In this document: piece after piece, positions 1 through 9,938 of the stretch | How the letters are laid out: every line of letters starts with the position of its first letter | Position numbering within the stretch: position 1 is the stretch's first letter | Source: Candidatus Eiseniibacteriota bacterium | Lineage (GTDB): Bacteria; Eisenbacteria; RBG-16-71-46 | Assembly: GCA_016710095.1 (NCBI GenBank) | Contig: JADJLL010000016.1 | Location: forward strand, 39,983 to 103,982 | Direction of reading: 5' to 3' | DNA length: 64,000 nt | Position numbers and translations under genes: made by a program | Notes under the pieces: model-generated | Databases searched by the model: none | What the model was told of the DNA's origin: nothing | The model's input: the letters and a program-made list of their open reading frames with translations, nothing else

Positions 1-913
1 ACTCGCGACGCTGCCGCTGCTGCGCGAACTGCGCGCGTTCGCGCCCGACATCGTGGACGCGCACTACGTCCCGAACTACGGGCTCATCGGCGCGCTGTCC
101 GGCTTCCGGCCGCTCTCGGTGGCCGCGTGGGGAAGCGACCTGCTGATCGCCGGCAAGCGCGACCCGCTGCAGCGCGTGCGCGCGCGATTCGTGCTGCGCC
201 GCGCGGATCTCGTGATCGCCGACAGCGGCAATCTCGCCGCGGCCGCGCTCGCGCTCGGCGCGCCGAAGCGCACGCTGCGCGCGATTCCCTGGGGCGTCGA
301 CCGCGCACGCTTCGCGCCCGCGGCCGAACGCGAGCGCGGACTGCTGCTCAGCACGCGCATGCACGAGGACGTCTACGACATTCCCGCGCTGCTGCGCGGC
401 GTCGCGCCCGTGATGGCGCGGCGTCCCGAAACGCGGCTCGTGATCGCGGGCGACGGTTCGCTGCTCGAGGCCCATCGCGCGCTCGCGGCCGAACTGCTGC
501 CCGCGGGACGGTACGAGTGTACTGGGCGCATCACGCCCGTGCAGCTCGCCGCGCTGCTTTCGCGTGCCGAGGTCTACCTGTCCGCGTCGCTGTCGGACTC
601 GACGTCGCTGTCGCTGCTCGAGGCGATGTCTGCCGGAGCACTGCCCGTGGTGAGCGACATCGAGGGCAACCGCGAGTGGGTCGCCGAGGGCGACGGCGCA
701 CGCCTGTTCGCGTGCGGTGACGCGGCGGGCGTCGAGCGCGCGGTCGAGGCCGCGCTCGCCGACGGCGCCTGGGCCGCCGCCGCACGCGCGCGCAACGCCG
801 CCGTGATCGCCGAGCGCGGCGACTGGCACCACAACTTCGCGCGCATCGAGAACGCGTTCGCCGCGCTCGCCGCGGGCCGTCCGCTGCCGCCGGATCCGGG
901 AGCGTTCGCGTGA
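1..913 (+). CDS. Glycosyltransferase, GT4-like (5' end outside window)
   Basis: The reading frame is already open at base 2, so the N-terminus lies outside the window; a GTG at 53 is internal to the fold. The visible part is the C-terminal Rossmann half of a GT-B enzyme. It has a nucleotide-sugar-domain start (LVIAGDGSLLEAH), then SDSTSLSLLEAMSAGALPVVSD, matching the GT4 donor-binding E-x7-E region. Such enzymes transfer a sugar from an NDP-sugar to a growing glycan or lipid carrier in the cytoplasm. The stop overlaps the next gene's GTG by four bases (GTGA), so the two glycosyltransferases are probably co-translated. Donor and acceptor cannot be read from sequence. Confidence 0.85.
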   Translation, partial: LATLPLLRELRAFAPDIVDAHYVPNYGLIGALSGFRPLSVAAWGSDLLIAGKRDPLQRVRARFVLRRADLVIADSGNLAAAALALGAPKRTLRAIPWGVDRARFAPAAERERGLLLSTRMHEDVYDIPALLRGVAPVMARRPETRLVIAGDGSLLEAHRALAAELLPAGRYECTGRITPVQLAALLSRAEVYLSASLSDSTSLSLLEAMSAGALPVVSDIEGNREWVAEGDGARLFACGDAAGVERAVEAALADGAWAAAARARNAAVIAERGDWHHNFARIENAFAALAAGRPLPPDPGAFA

Positions 914-2244
914 ACAAGCGCCTGCTCGTGATCGCGTACTTCTTCCCGCCGCTCGCGGGAGGGGGCGTGCACCGCGTGCTGTCGTTCACGCGCCACCTGC
1001 CGGCGCACGGCTGGGACTGCACGGTCGTGTGCGCGGGCGAGGACGACTACTGGGTGCGCGACGATTCGCTCGCCGCGCGCGTGAACCCGGCCACCGAAGT
1101 GCTGCGCGTGCGCGGAGGGAGCGCGCTGTCCGCGCTGCTCAAGGCGCGCCGCGGCGGCGCGACGGGCAAGCGCAGAGGCGGAGCATTCGCGCCGCTGCGC
1201 TCGCTCGCGGACTTCTTCCTGCTGCCGGACTCGTACGCCGGATGGTCGGCGCGCGCGCGGGAGACCGCGGCCACGCGCCTCGCCGCGGGCGGCATCGACG
1301 CGCTGCTCACGACTTCTCCACCCGACAGCGTGCACCTCGCGGGCGCCGCGCTCGCGGACCGCTTCCGCGTGCCCTGGATCGCCGACTTCCGCGATCCGTG
1401 GATCGGCCTGCACTTCCGCAGGCCGCCGACTCCGTGGCACCGGGCGCGGCATCGCGCCATGGAGCGCACGGTGCTCTCTCGCGCCGATCTCGTGCTCACC
1501 GCCTCGCGCACTCACGCCGACCGCATCGTGGCGGGCGGCGATTCGCCGCGCGCGCTCGAACACCTTCCGAACGGCTTCGAGGCGCTGGAGGCTTTCGATG
1601 CCGGTGGCGGCGCCTCTGGCGCCGTTTCGGCCGGCGGGAGCGGCCCGTCGACGCGCGCCTCGTTCCGGCTCGTCTTCACCGGCACGCTGTCGCTCATGCC
1701 CGACGCGAACACGCTGCTCGAAGCGCTGCGCGTGTGGCTCGACCGCGCGCCGGAAGCGCGCGAGCGCGTGAGCGTCACGCTCGCCGGCCCCTACGACACG
1801 TCGTACGAAGCACGCGCCGAGGCGCTCGGTCTCTCGGCCGTCGTGCGCTTCCCGGGCGCGCTCGCGCACGCCGAATCGCGCGCGCTGCAGAAGAGCGCCG
1901 ACGCCCTGCTGCTGTGGAAGCCGCCGGGCGAGGGCTACGCGACGATGGTGCCGGGCAAGCTCTACGAGTACCTCGACGCCTCCCGGCCCGTGGTCGCGCT
2001 GCTCCCTTCGGACGACGAGGCGGCGTCGCTCGTGCGCCGCGCCGGAGGCACGGTGCTTCCCCCGGGCGACGTCTCCGCACTGGCGCGCGAACTCGAAACG
2101 CGGTACATGGCATGGAGCAAGGACGGTCGCGCACCGGATGCGCGACCCGAATGGCTCGACGGACACGCGCGACCGGCTCTGGCGGCGCGGCTCGCCGCAC
2201 GACTCGACGGACTCACCGGAGGGAACCCGTGGTCCTCACGCTGA
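910..2244 (+). CDS. Glycosyltransferase, GT4-like
   Basis: This is a 444-residue GT-B protein. The N-terminus (LLVIAYFFPPLAGGGVHRV) is the glycine-rich acceptor-side loop of GT4 enzymes. The C-terminal half has LVFTGTLS, LTLAGPYD-like strands and PGKLYEYLDASRPVVAL, the usual donor-binding helix with a Glu. No signal peptide or membrane segment is seen, so it is likely cytosolic or peripheral. It starts with GTG inside the stop of the previous gene and overlaps the following membrane glycosyltransferase by 16 bases, giving a three-gene surface-glycan unit. A role in exopolysaccharide or O-antigen-like glycan assembly is inferred from this context. Confidence 0.85.
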   Translation: MNKRLLVIAYFFPPLAGGGVHRVLSFTRHLPAHGWDCTVVCAGEDDYWVRDDSLAARVNPATEVLRVRGGSALSALLKARRGGATGKRRGGAFAPLRSLADFFLLPDSYAGWSARARETAATRLAAGGIDALLTTSPPDSVHLAGAALADRFRVPWIADFRDPWIGLHFRRPPTPWHRARHRAMERTVLSRADLVLTASRTHADRIVAGGDSPRALEHLPNGFEALEAFDAGGGASGAVSAGGSGPSTRASFRLVFTGTLSLMPDANTLLEALRVWLDRAPEARERVSVTLAGPYDTSYEARAEALGLSAVVRFPGALAHAESRALQKSADALLLWKPPGEGYATMVPGKLYEYLDASRPVVALLPSDDEAASLVRRAGGTVLPPGDVSALARELETRYMAWSKDGRAPDARPEWLDGHARPALAARLAARLDGLTGGNPWSSR

Positions 2245-3779
2245 ACGGCCCCGTCACGCGGGTCGAACGCATCGGTCTCGCCATCGCGCTCATCCTGGCG
2301 GTGGCGCTCATGTGGCCGGTGCGGCACTACCTGACCGACGACACGTTCATCCACCTGCAGTACGCGAAGCATCTCGCGGCGGGGCAGGGGTTCGTCTTCA
2401 ACGTCGGCGAACACGTCTACGGCAGCACGAGCCCGCTCTGGGTGGCGCTGATCGCGGACGGCATCGCGCTGGGTCTCGACGGCCTGTGGGTGGCGCGCGC
2501 GCTCGGATTCGCCGCGACGCTCTGGTCGGTGGTGCTCTTCTTCCAGCTCATGCGGCGCAACCTGCGCATGCCCGAACTGCGCGCGCTCGCCACGATCACG
2601 TGGGCGTGCCACGCGTGGATGATCCGCTGGTCGCTCTCGGGCATGGAGACGCCGCTCGCGGTCGCGCTCGTGCTCGCGGGCTTCGTCGCGTTCACCGAGG
2701 GCAAGCAGTGGGGCTCGCGTCCGGTGCGCACGGGCGCGTTGTGGGCGCTCGCCGCGCTCACGCGTCCCGAGGCCGTGTTCCTGCTCGTGCTCTGGGGCAT
2801 GTTCCTCGTGATCGACACCGACTCGCGCGAGGGCGTGCGCCGTCTCATCGCGGGCGTGATTCCGCCGGCGCTCATCTACGGTGGCTGGCTGCTGTTCGCG
2901 CGGCTGTACTTCGGGACGTTCTGGCCGAACACGCTCGCGGCGAAGACCGCGGGCGGCGTGGGCTTCGACTACTTCGTGGACACGATGCTGAGGCAGGTGA
3001 AGATCGTCGGAGCGACCGATGCCGCCCTCGCGGGCGCGATGGTCGCGGCGATGCTCTTCGGCGGCGCGCGGCTCTGGCCCAAGCGCCTGCTCGCGCAGCG
3101 CTTCCTGCCGTGGGTGTGGGTCGTCGTCGTGCCGGTGCTGTACGTGATGCGCGGCGTGCCCGTGCTCTCGCGCTACCTCGTGCCGCTCATGCCGATCCTC
3201 GCGTGGCTCGCGTGGCGCGCGGTCGAGCGCTGGTGGGCGGGTGAGGAGCCCGTGCCGGAACTGCGCCGCGGCGCCGCGCTGCTCGGCATCGGACTCGCGT
3301 CGCTCGCGCTCGTGCAGAACCTGCTCGTCTACAACAACGTCGTGCTGCCGCAGGTGCGCTCGTTCGGCGCCGGCCTGCGCCAGAGCCTGATCCCGTGGGG
3401 CGAGTGGTTCGACCAGCACACGAAGCCCGGCGTCTCGATCGCGGCGCCCGACATCGGCGCGATCGGCTACTACAGCAACCGCCGGGTCGTGGACTTCGCC
3501 GGGCTCGTCACGCCCGCGATGATCCCGCTCCTCGAGAAGGAGCAGCCCGAGGCGGTCGTGTCGAACTTCTCGTTCGCCGCCGTGTCGCGCCCCGAGTTCC
3601 TGGTCGACCGCTCCACGCGGGCCTACGACCTGATGAGCCGCAGTCCGTTCTCCGCGGCGCTCGTGCCGCTGGGCAACGCCGCGGTTCCCAACCTCGGAGT
3701 GGCCCGTCCCGAGGCCGCCGTCTACTCGTTCTACCGGGTGGACTGGGCGGTCTACGACTCGCTCGCCGCCCGGCGCTGA
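2229..3779 (+). CDS. Polytopic GT-C glycosyltransferase, AftB-like
   Basis: This is a 516-residue integral membrane protein with about ten hydrophobic segments. After the first segment comes a short loop with an Asp-Asp pair (residues 37-38, TDDTFIHLQYAKHLAAGQG) and then VGEHVYGSTSPLW. This arrangement is typical of GT-C enzymes that use polyprenyl-phosphate sugars, and of the AftB-type arabinofuranosyltransferase-like family. SGMETPLAVAL lies further in. I chose the GTG at 2229 because GGAGGG lies five bases upstream and the hydrophobic segment follows directly; longer upstream reading is Arg-rich and out of character. It closes the glycosyltransferase unit. Lipid-linked donor use is a family-level inference. 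Confidence 0.75.
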   Translation: MVLTLNGPVTRVERIGLAIALILAVALMWPVRHYLTDDTFIHLQYAKHLAAGQGFVFNVGEHVYGSTSPLWVALIADGIALGLDGLWVARALGFAATLWSVVLFFQLMRRNLRMPELRALATITWACHAWMIRWSLSGMETPLAVALVLAGFVAFTEGKQWGSRPVRTGALWALAALTRPEAVFLLVLWGMFLVIDTDSREGVRRLIAGVIPPALIYGGWLLFARLYFGTFWPNTLAAKTAGGVGFDYFVDTMLRQVKIVGATDAALAGAMVAAMLFGGARLWPKRLLAQRFLPWVWVVVVPVLYVMRGVPVLSRYLVPLMPILAWLAWRAVERWWAGEEPVPELRRGAALLGIGLASLALVQNLLVYNNVVLPQVRSFGAGLRQSLIPWGEWFDQHTKPGVSIAAPDIGAIGYYSNRRVVDFAGLVTPAMIPLLEKEQPEAVVSNFSFAAVSRPEFLVDRSTRAYDLMSRSPFSAALVPLGNAAVPNLGVARPEAAVYSFYRVDWAVYDSLAARR

Positions 3780-3803
3780 TCGGGAGGGAGGCGCCGCGCT
3801 CGC

Positions 3804-3817
3804 TGCACGCGCGTGCA
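3804..3817. other. 14-base perfect palindrome after the glycan genes
   Basis: TGCACGCGCGTGCA is a perfect inverted repeat in the gap between the GT-C gene and mraZ. It has no spacer loop, so it suits a dimeric protein-binding site better than a terminator. An AT-rich stretch with a run of seven Ts (3844-3850) follows 27 bases later. No other terminator is seen for the glycan genes. Confidence 0.25.
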
Positions 3818-3852
3818 CCTATACGATTTTCGATCCCGAGTCCATTTTTTTC

Positions 3853-3882
3853 TTTGGTCCTTCTCCCACGCAGGCGTACATT
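3853..3882 (+). promoter_or_regulatory. Candidate mraZ (dcw) promoter
   Basis: A TACATT -10-like hexamer (3877-3882) follows TTTGGT (3853-3858) after 18 bases, the spacing seen at other promoters in this window. The -35 match is weak. The predicted start near 3889 places the mraZ repeats in the 5' leader or just downstream of the start, suitable for repression. Confidence 0.4.
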
Positions 3883-3901
3883 GCGCCTCGGTGGTGATTT
3901 T

Positions 3902-3934
3902 TGGGGGAACGGGGGGAAACCGGGGAACCGGTGG
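3902..3934 (+). promoter_or_regulatory. MraZ operator: G-rich direct repeats at 10-base spacing
   Basis: Four G-run units (GGGGG, GGGGGG, GGGG, then TGG) recur at 10-base register just upstream of mraZ, each followed by an A/C-rich spacer. MraZ proteins bind arrays of direct TGGGN-type boxes separated by five bases in their own promoter, which this matches in position, spacing and G-richness. Autoregulation of the dcw operon by MraZ is therefore likely. Confidence 0.65.
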
Positions 3935-3954
3935 ATCCCAATGGAGCGAGGACG

Positions 3955-4407
3955 ATGTCGACCTTCTATGTGACCGAACGCTACTCGATCGACGACAAGG
4001 GACGGCTCATCGTCCCGATGTCGCTGCGAGCCGGCGAAGGTCGCAAGGCGCCTCTCTCCAAGTTCGTTCTCGTCGGTGGCCTCGACGGCTGCCTCTGGTT
4101 GTACGCGGAAGAAGCGTGGACGCACTTCGAGGAACGCCTGCGTCGCCTGTCGATGGGCACGAAGGAGCAGCGCGCTTTCGCGCGAGCGTTTCTCGTCGGA
4201 GCCAGCAAGGTGACGGTGGACAAGCAGGGACGCATCTCGATCCCATCGTCGCTCATGGTCCGTGCAGGCCTCGGCAAGGATGCCGTCCTGCACGGACAAG
4301 TTGGCCGCATCGAAATCTGGGCGCCGGAGCGGTTCGAGGCCACGGTCAACCCGACCCTGGAGAACCTCGACGACCTCGGCGAAACCGTGCTGAAGGATCT
4401 CCTCTGA
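3955..4407 (+). CDS. mraZ: Transcriptional regulator MraZ
   Basis: This 150-residue protein carries two SpoVT/AbrB-like halves: YSIDDKGRLIVP near residue 9 and VTVDKQGRISIPSSL near residue 86. The two copies of the DxKGRxxxP pattern are diagnostic of MraZ. It binds repeats in front of its own gene and controls the division and cell wall (dcw) cluster. The start at 3955 is chosen because GGAGCGAGG lies just upstream and because STFYVTERYSID matches the family N-terminus. A GTG-led extension to 3901 would read through the operator. Its stop overlaps the next gene (TGATG). Confidence 0.95.
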   Translation: MSTFYVTERYSIDDKGRLIVPMSLRAGEGRKAPLSKFVLVGGLDGCLWLYAEEAWTHFEERLRRLSMGTKEQRAFARAFLVGASKVTVDKQGRISIPSSLMVRAGLGKDAVLHGQVGRIEIWAPERFEATVNPTLENLDDLGETVLKDLL

Positions 4408-4862
4408 TGGTCGCTCCGCTCGTCACGCTCGAAGGCACCCGGACGATGGCCGTGAACCTCCAGTTCACGCGCGGACGTCACGGCGCCGCCGCGCGCATCG
4501 AACTGCACGACCGCCCGGCGGGCCGTTTCGCGACGGTCGCGCTGCGGGGCTGGATCGATCTTTCCGCGGAGCGCCGCATCGAGCAGACGCTCGACGACCT
4601 CGCCGGTCGCGGCGTCACGCAGCTGCTCGTGGACTGCTCGCAGCTCCGCCACATCGACTACCGCATGGTGCCGCGTCTCATCGGCGCCCTGCAGCGGTTC
4701 GAGTCGCGCGCCGGCGCCTTCGCGCTGTGCGGACTCAGCCGCTACCTGCGCGATCTGTTCCGTCTCGCCGGTTGCGACGCGCACCTGCGTTCGTGGCCGA
4801 GCGCCGCGGACGTGCTGGCGAGCCCCGCGCTGGCGGGAGCTCCCGGTGGATGTGCGTCATGA
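4407..4862 (+). CDS. STAS-domain protein (anti-sigma factor antagonist-like) within the dcw cluster
   Basis: This 151-residue protein has a C-terminal STAS fold of about 95 residues: a strand (FATVALRGWIDL), a central strand and loop (VTQLLVDCSQLRHIDYRMV), then FALCGLSRYLRDLFRLAGCD. In SpoIIAA-type proteins the phosphorylated Ser follows an Asp in a DxSxxxxID loop. Here the loop reads DCSQLRHID, so a Ser is present. Translation is coupled on both sides: TGATG after mraZ, and a 17-base overlap with rsmH. A dcw cluster normally runs mraZ-rsmH directly, so this insertion is unusual. A regulatory link between partner-switching and division is inferred. A second ATG at 4446 would give a shorter protein. 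Confidence 0.75.
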   Translation: MVAPLVTLEGTRTMAVNLQFTRGRHGAAARIELHDRPAGRFATVALRGWIDLSAERRIEQTLDDLAGRGVTQLLVDCSQLRHIDYRMVPRLIGALQRFESRAGAFALCGLSRYLRDLFRLAGCDAHLRSWPSAADVLASPALAGAPGGCAS

Positions 4863-5769
4863 GCCGGTTCTGCTCCGCGAGACGCTCGGCTTCCTGCTCG
4901 GCGGGGAAGGGCTGTACCTCGACGGCACGCTCGGCGACGGCGGTCATGCTTCGGCGCTGCTCGACGCGGAACCTCGCGCGCGGCTGCTCGGCAACGATCG
5001 CGACCACGGTTCTCTCGACTTCGCGCGTGCGCGTCTCGCGCGGTTCGGTGATCGCGTGACGCTCGTCCACGGCACCTTCGCCCAGCTTCCGCAGGCGCAC
5101 CGCGCCGCGGGCGGCGAACTGCTCGCGGGCGCGCTGTTCGACTTCGGGCTTTCCTCGCGCCAGATCGACGATCCGGAGCGGGGCATCAGCTTCACGCACG
5201 TGGGTCCGCTCGACCAGCGTCTCGACCGTTCGAACGGCCAGCCGCTGAACGAGCGCCTCGCGCTCGCCGACGAGGCCGAGGTGGCCGAGGCGCTGCGCGA
5301 GTACGGCGACGTGCGCGGCGCCGGCCGCATGGCGCGCGCGATCGTGGCCGCGGCACGCGCGGGGCAGCTCGCGACGACGCGCGACCTCGCCGCGGTGGTG
5401 GGACGTGCGGGCGGGGATCCCCGTCCGAAGGCGCTGGCGCCGGTGTTCCAGGCGCTGCGCATCTGGGTGAACGACGAGCTCGGCGACATCGACGCCGCGC
5501 TCGAGTGGCTGCCGTCCGCGGTGCGCGACGGTGGCGTGGTCGTGACGCTGTCGTACCACTCCGGCGAGGACCGCCGGGTCAAGCACGCGCTGCGCGGTGA
5601 GCCGCGCGTGTCCGTTTCACGCCGCCTGCCCGTCATGGACGATGTGGAGGCGGTGGGGCCGTGGGAGGAGCTGACGCGCAAGGTCGTCGTCCCCTCGAAC
5701 GAAGAGCAGGACTCGAATCCGCGTGCACGAAGCGCGCGGCTCAGGGCATTCCGGAGGAAGCCGCGATGA
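4846..5769 (+). CDS. rsmH: 16S rRNA (cytosine(1402)-N4)-methyltransferase RsmH (MraW)
   Basis: RsmH uses S-adenosylmethionine to methylate C1402 of 16S rRNA and is usually the second gene of the dcw cluster. The 307-residue protein has the family N-terminus HEPVLLRETL, the SAM-binding loop DGTLGDGGHA near residue 27, the DFGLSS segment and PLDQRLD, and the late HSGEDRRVK motif (family: HSLEDRxVK). The GTG at 4846 is preceded by GGGAG. The gene overlaps the STAS gene by 17 bases and ftsL by four (ATGA). Length is normal for the family. Confidence 0.95.
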   Translation: MDVRHEPVLLRETLGFLLGGEGLYLDGTLGDGGHASALLDAEPRARLLGNDRDHGSLDFARARLARFGDRVTLVHGTFAQLPQAHRAAGGELLAGALFDFGLSSRQIDDPERGISFTHVGPLDQRLDRSNGQPLNERLALADEAEVAEALREYGDVRGAGRMARAIVAAARAGQLATTRDLAAVVGRAGGDPRPKALAPVFQALRIWVNDELGDIDAALEWLPSAVRDGGVVVTLSYHSGEDRRVKHALRGEPRVSVSRRLPVMDDVEAVGPWEELTRKVVVPSNEEQDSNPRARSARLRAFRRKPR

Positions 5770-6206
5770 CCAGGGATTGGCGCCGCAACGTTCCTTCCTG
5801 GCGTACGCCGGATCGCAGGCGTTGGGTCCCGAACAAGGCCGCGTTGCTCGTGGTCTTCGTGATGGGATTCACGCTCGTCGAAGTCTGGTCGCACACCATG
5901 GTTCAGAGTCTCAGTGTCGAAGTCGGCCGCGTGACGGGCGACCTCAAGCACGAGAACGATCGCACCGCGTGGCTCGGCATGGAGCTGGACCGCGCGAGCA
6001 GCCGTTCGGCACTGCTGCCGGTCGCCGCGAACACGGGACTGCGTCCCGTGGATCCGTCGCAGATCGTCTCGCTGCCCGACGACTACCTCATTCCTTCGGA
6101 AGGCCGCACGCGGGAGACGGGCTCGTCCACGCTTCTCGCCTCTGCCGGCCGTGTCCTACAGTCGCTCGTGCCGGACGCCGCGGCACGAGGTCGCCACGTG
6201 AACTGA
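5766..6206 (+). CDS. ftsL: Cell division protein FtsL (FtsL-like)
   Basis: This 146-residue protein has a short cytoplasmic N-terminus rich in Arg, one membrane segment (about residues 23-40, KAALLVVFVMGFTLVEV) and a periplasmic helical stretch likely to form a coiled coil. This is the bitopic architecture of FtsL, which joins FtsB and FtsQ to recruit FtsW-FtsI. Sequence conservation in FtsL is low, so the call rests on topology plus position between rsmH and ftsI. It starts at the ATG overlapping the rsmH stop. The tail beyond residue 100 is longer than in many FtsL proteins and its role is unknown. Confidence 0.8.
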   Translation: MTRDWRRNVPSWRTPDRRRWVPNKAALLVVFVMGFTLVEVWSHTMVQSLSVEVGRVTGDLKHENDRTAWLGMELDRASSRSALLPVAANTGLRPVDPSQIVSLPDDYLIPSEGRTRETGSSTLLASAGRVLQSLVPDAAARGRHVN

Positions 6207-6215
6207 TCTACCGAA

Positions 6216-6233
6216 CTTCCTCGTGAGAGGAAG
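6216..6233 (+). promoter_or_regulatory. Small hairpin in the ftsL-ftsI gap
   Basis: CTTCCTC, a GTGA loop and GAGGAAG form a perfect 7-bp stem ten bases after ftsL. This 115-base gap is the largest between genes of the dcw cluster. No T-run follows, so termination is unlikely. It may affect RNA stability or the level of ftsI. Confidence 0.3.
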
Positions 6234-6321
6234 CGTCCGGTGCCGTATGGCCGGCCGCGCCTCAGCACCGCGCAAGTGGGTCCGGCGGTCTGCGTGAACC
6301 GTCGTTCCATGGAGGGAACAG

Positions 6322-8453
6322 TTGGCCCACAGGGATATGCGCAAGAGTCGGGTGCTGATGGTTGCGGCCGGCCTTTTTCTTCTGTTGTGCTGTGTGTGGT
6401 TGCGCGTCGCGTACCTGCAGATTCCGATGCACTCCCACTACATGGCCCGCGCCGCCGAGCGTCAGGAGAGCCGCGTCAAGCTCACGCCTCGCCGCGGTGA
6501 CATCCTCGACCGCAACGGCCGCGTGCTCGCGCACGACCTGCAGTCGTTCGAGCTCGCGATCTACCGCCCGCAGGTGAAGAGCGTCTCGGCGCTCGCCGCC
6601 AAGATGGCGCCCGTGCTCGGCGTGAAGCCGCGTGATCTCGCGAAGCGCATCGAGGGCATGAAGGGCTTCGCGTGGCTCGAGCACGACCTCGCTCCCGAGG
6701 TCGGGCAGGAGCTGCAGCGCATGCGGCTCGAGGGCGTCGTCGTGCAGACGCGCGCGACGCGCGACTACCGCCTGGGTCCTGCGGCGTTCGAGATCCTCGG
6801 CCGCACCGACCGCGACAACGTGGGCGTGGACGGGCTCGAGTACCAGTACGAGAACGATCTCGGCGGGCGCTCGGGCTGGATCACGCTCATCCGCGCGGGC
6901 GAGAAGCGCTGGATCAAGCTGCCGGGCGCGGAGACGCATCCCGCGCGCGACGGCGCCTCGATGCAGCTGACGATCGACGCCGACCTGCAGGCGATCGTCG
7001 AACACCACCTCGCGCGCACCGTGGACTCTCTGCAGGCGCTGCGCGGCTTCGCCATCTTCCTCGACCCGATGACGGGCGAGATCCTCGCCGCCGCGTGCGT
7101 GCCGCACCTGCCCGCGGGCCGCGCGCGCAACTGGACGTTCACGGACCAGTACGAGCCCGGCTCCACGTTCAAGGTCGTCGTCGCCGGTGCCGTGCTCGAG
7201 GAAGGTCTCGCGAAACCCGAGGAGTACTTCACCGGCGCGCCCGGGCACGGCGTGAAGGCCGAGCTGCTGCCCGGCGTGTTCATCGGTGACGCGCATGGCC
7301 GCCCCGGCTACACGTTCTTCGGCGCGATCCAGAACTCGAGCAACATCGTGTGCGGCAAGCTCGGCATTCGTCTGGGCGCCGAGAAGCTCTACCGCTACGC
7401 CGCCTCGCTCGGCTTCGGCACGCTCACCGGCATCGAGTTCCCGGGCGAGACGTCCGGACGGCTGCGCCCGCTGGGGCGCTGGCAGCCGCGCTCGACGCCG
7501 ACCGTGGCGATCGGGCAGGAGGTCGCCGTGACGCCGCTGCAGCTCGCGCTCGCGTACGCCGCGATCGCGAACGGCGGCGTGCTCATGGAGCCGATGCTCG
7601 TGAAGGAAGTCCGCGGCAACGACGGCCGCGTGCTGCGCCGCAACTCGCCGCAGCCCGCGCACCGCGTCTTCAGCGATGCGACCACGTCCGAGCTGCGCAA
7701 GATGCTCTGCGCCGTCGTCGACAGCGGCACCGCGACCGCCGCGCGCCTGCCCGGCATGCGCATCGCCGGCAAGACCGGCACCGCGCAGAAGGTCGATCCC
7801 GCGCTCCGCGCGTACGGCAGCAAGTACATGGCGTCGTTCGCCGGCTTCGCGCCCGCGGACAACCCGCGCATCGTCGGCGTCGTCGTGATCGACGAGCCGC
7901 CGCAGCGCCTGCACTACGGCGGCCAGATCGCCGCGCCCGTCTTCCGCGAGGTCGTGCTCGACCTCATGCGCCAGCCCACGAGCGTGCTCGGCAGCACCAC
8001 GAGCAACATCGCGACGCGTCCGCCCGACGTGCCCGCGGTGACCGCGCCCGACCTGCGGCTGCTGCCGCGGATCGAGGCCGAGCGCAAGCTCGCCGACTTC
8101 GGCCTGCACGCCCGTTTCGAGGGCGCGGGCGCCCGCGTGCTGTCCCAGTCTCCCGCCGCCGGCCAGCCGGTCGAACGTGGCGGTTCCGTCGTCGCCTGGC
8201 TCTCGTCGCCGCAGGATTCCGTCGGGCGCAGCATGCCCGACCTCACCGGTCTTCCGGTGCGGCAGGCGATCCGCCAGCTCACCCAGCGTCAGGTCCAGCC
8301 CTTCGTCACCGGAAGCGGATTCGTCGTGCGGCAGGAGCCGTCACCCGGAACGCCACTGCCCGTCACGGGCGGTTGCCGTCTGTGGTGCGCGGCCGACGCC
8401 GGCACGCCGGCCCGTGGTGGCGTGAGCGTGGCCTCGGCGTCTTCGCGCCGGCC

Positions 8454-8457
<4 letters not shown>
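6322..8457 (+). CDS. ftsI: Division transpeptidase FtsI (PBP3-like) with C-terminal PASTA domains
   Basis: FtsI cross-links septal peptidoglycan. The 711-residue class B PBP has an N-terminal membrane anchor (residues 11-30), a dimerisation region, and the three active-site motifs S281-T-F-K, S339-S-N and K484-T-G. Two PASTA-like repeats follow (around 580-700: DLRLLPRIEAERKLADFGL, then MPDLTGLPVRQAIRQL). PASTA domains bind muropeptides and occur in FtsI/SpoVD-type PBPs of several phyla but not in E. coli. I chose TTG at 6322 because GGAGGG sits five bases upstream; ATG at 6337 is the alternative. The stop overlaps murE by four bases. Confidence 0.93.
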
Positions 8458-9934
<1,477 letters not shown>

Positions 9935-9938
<4 letters not shown>

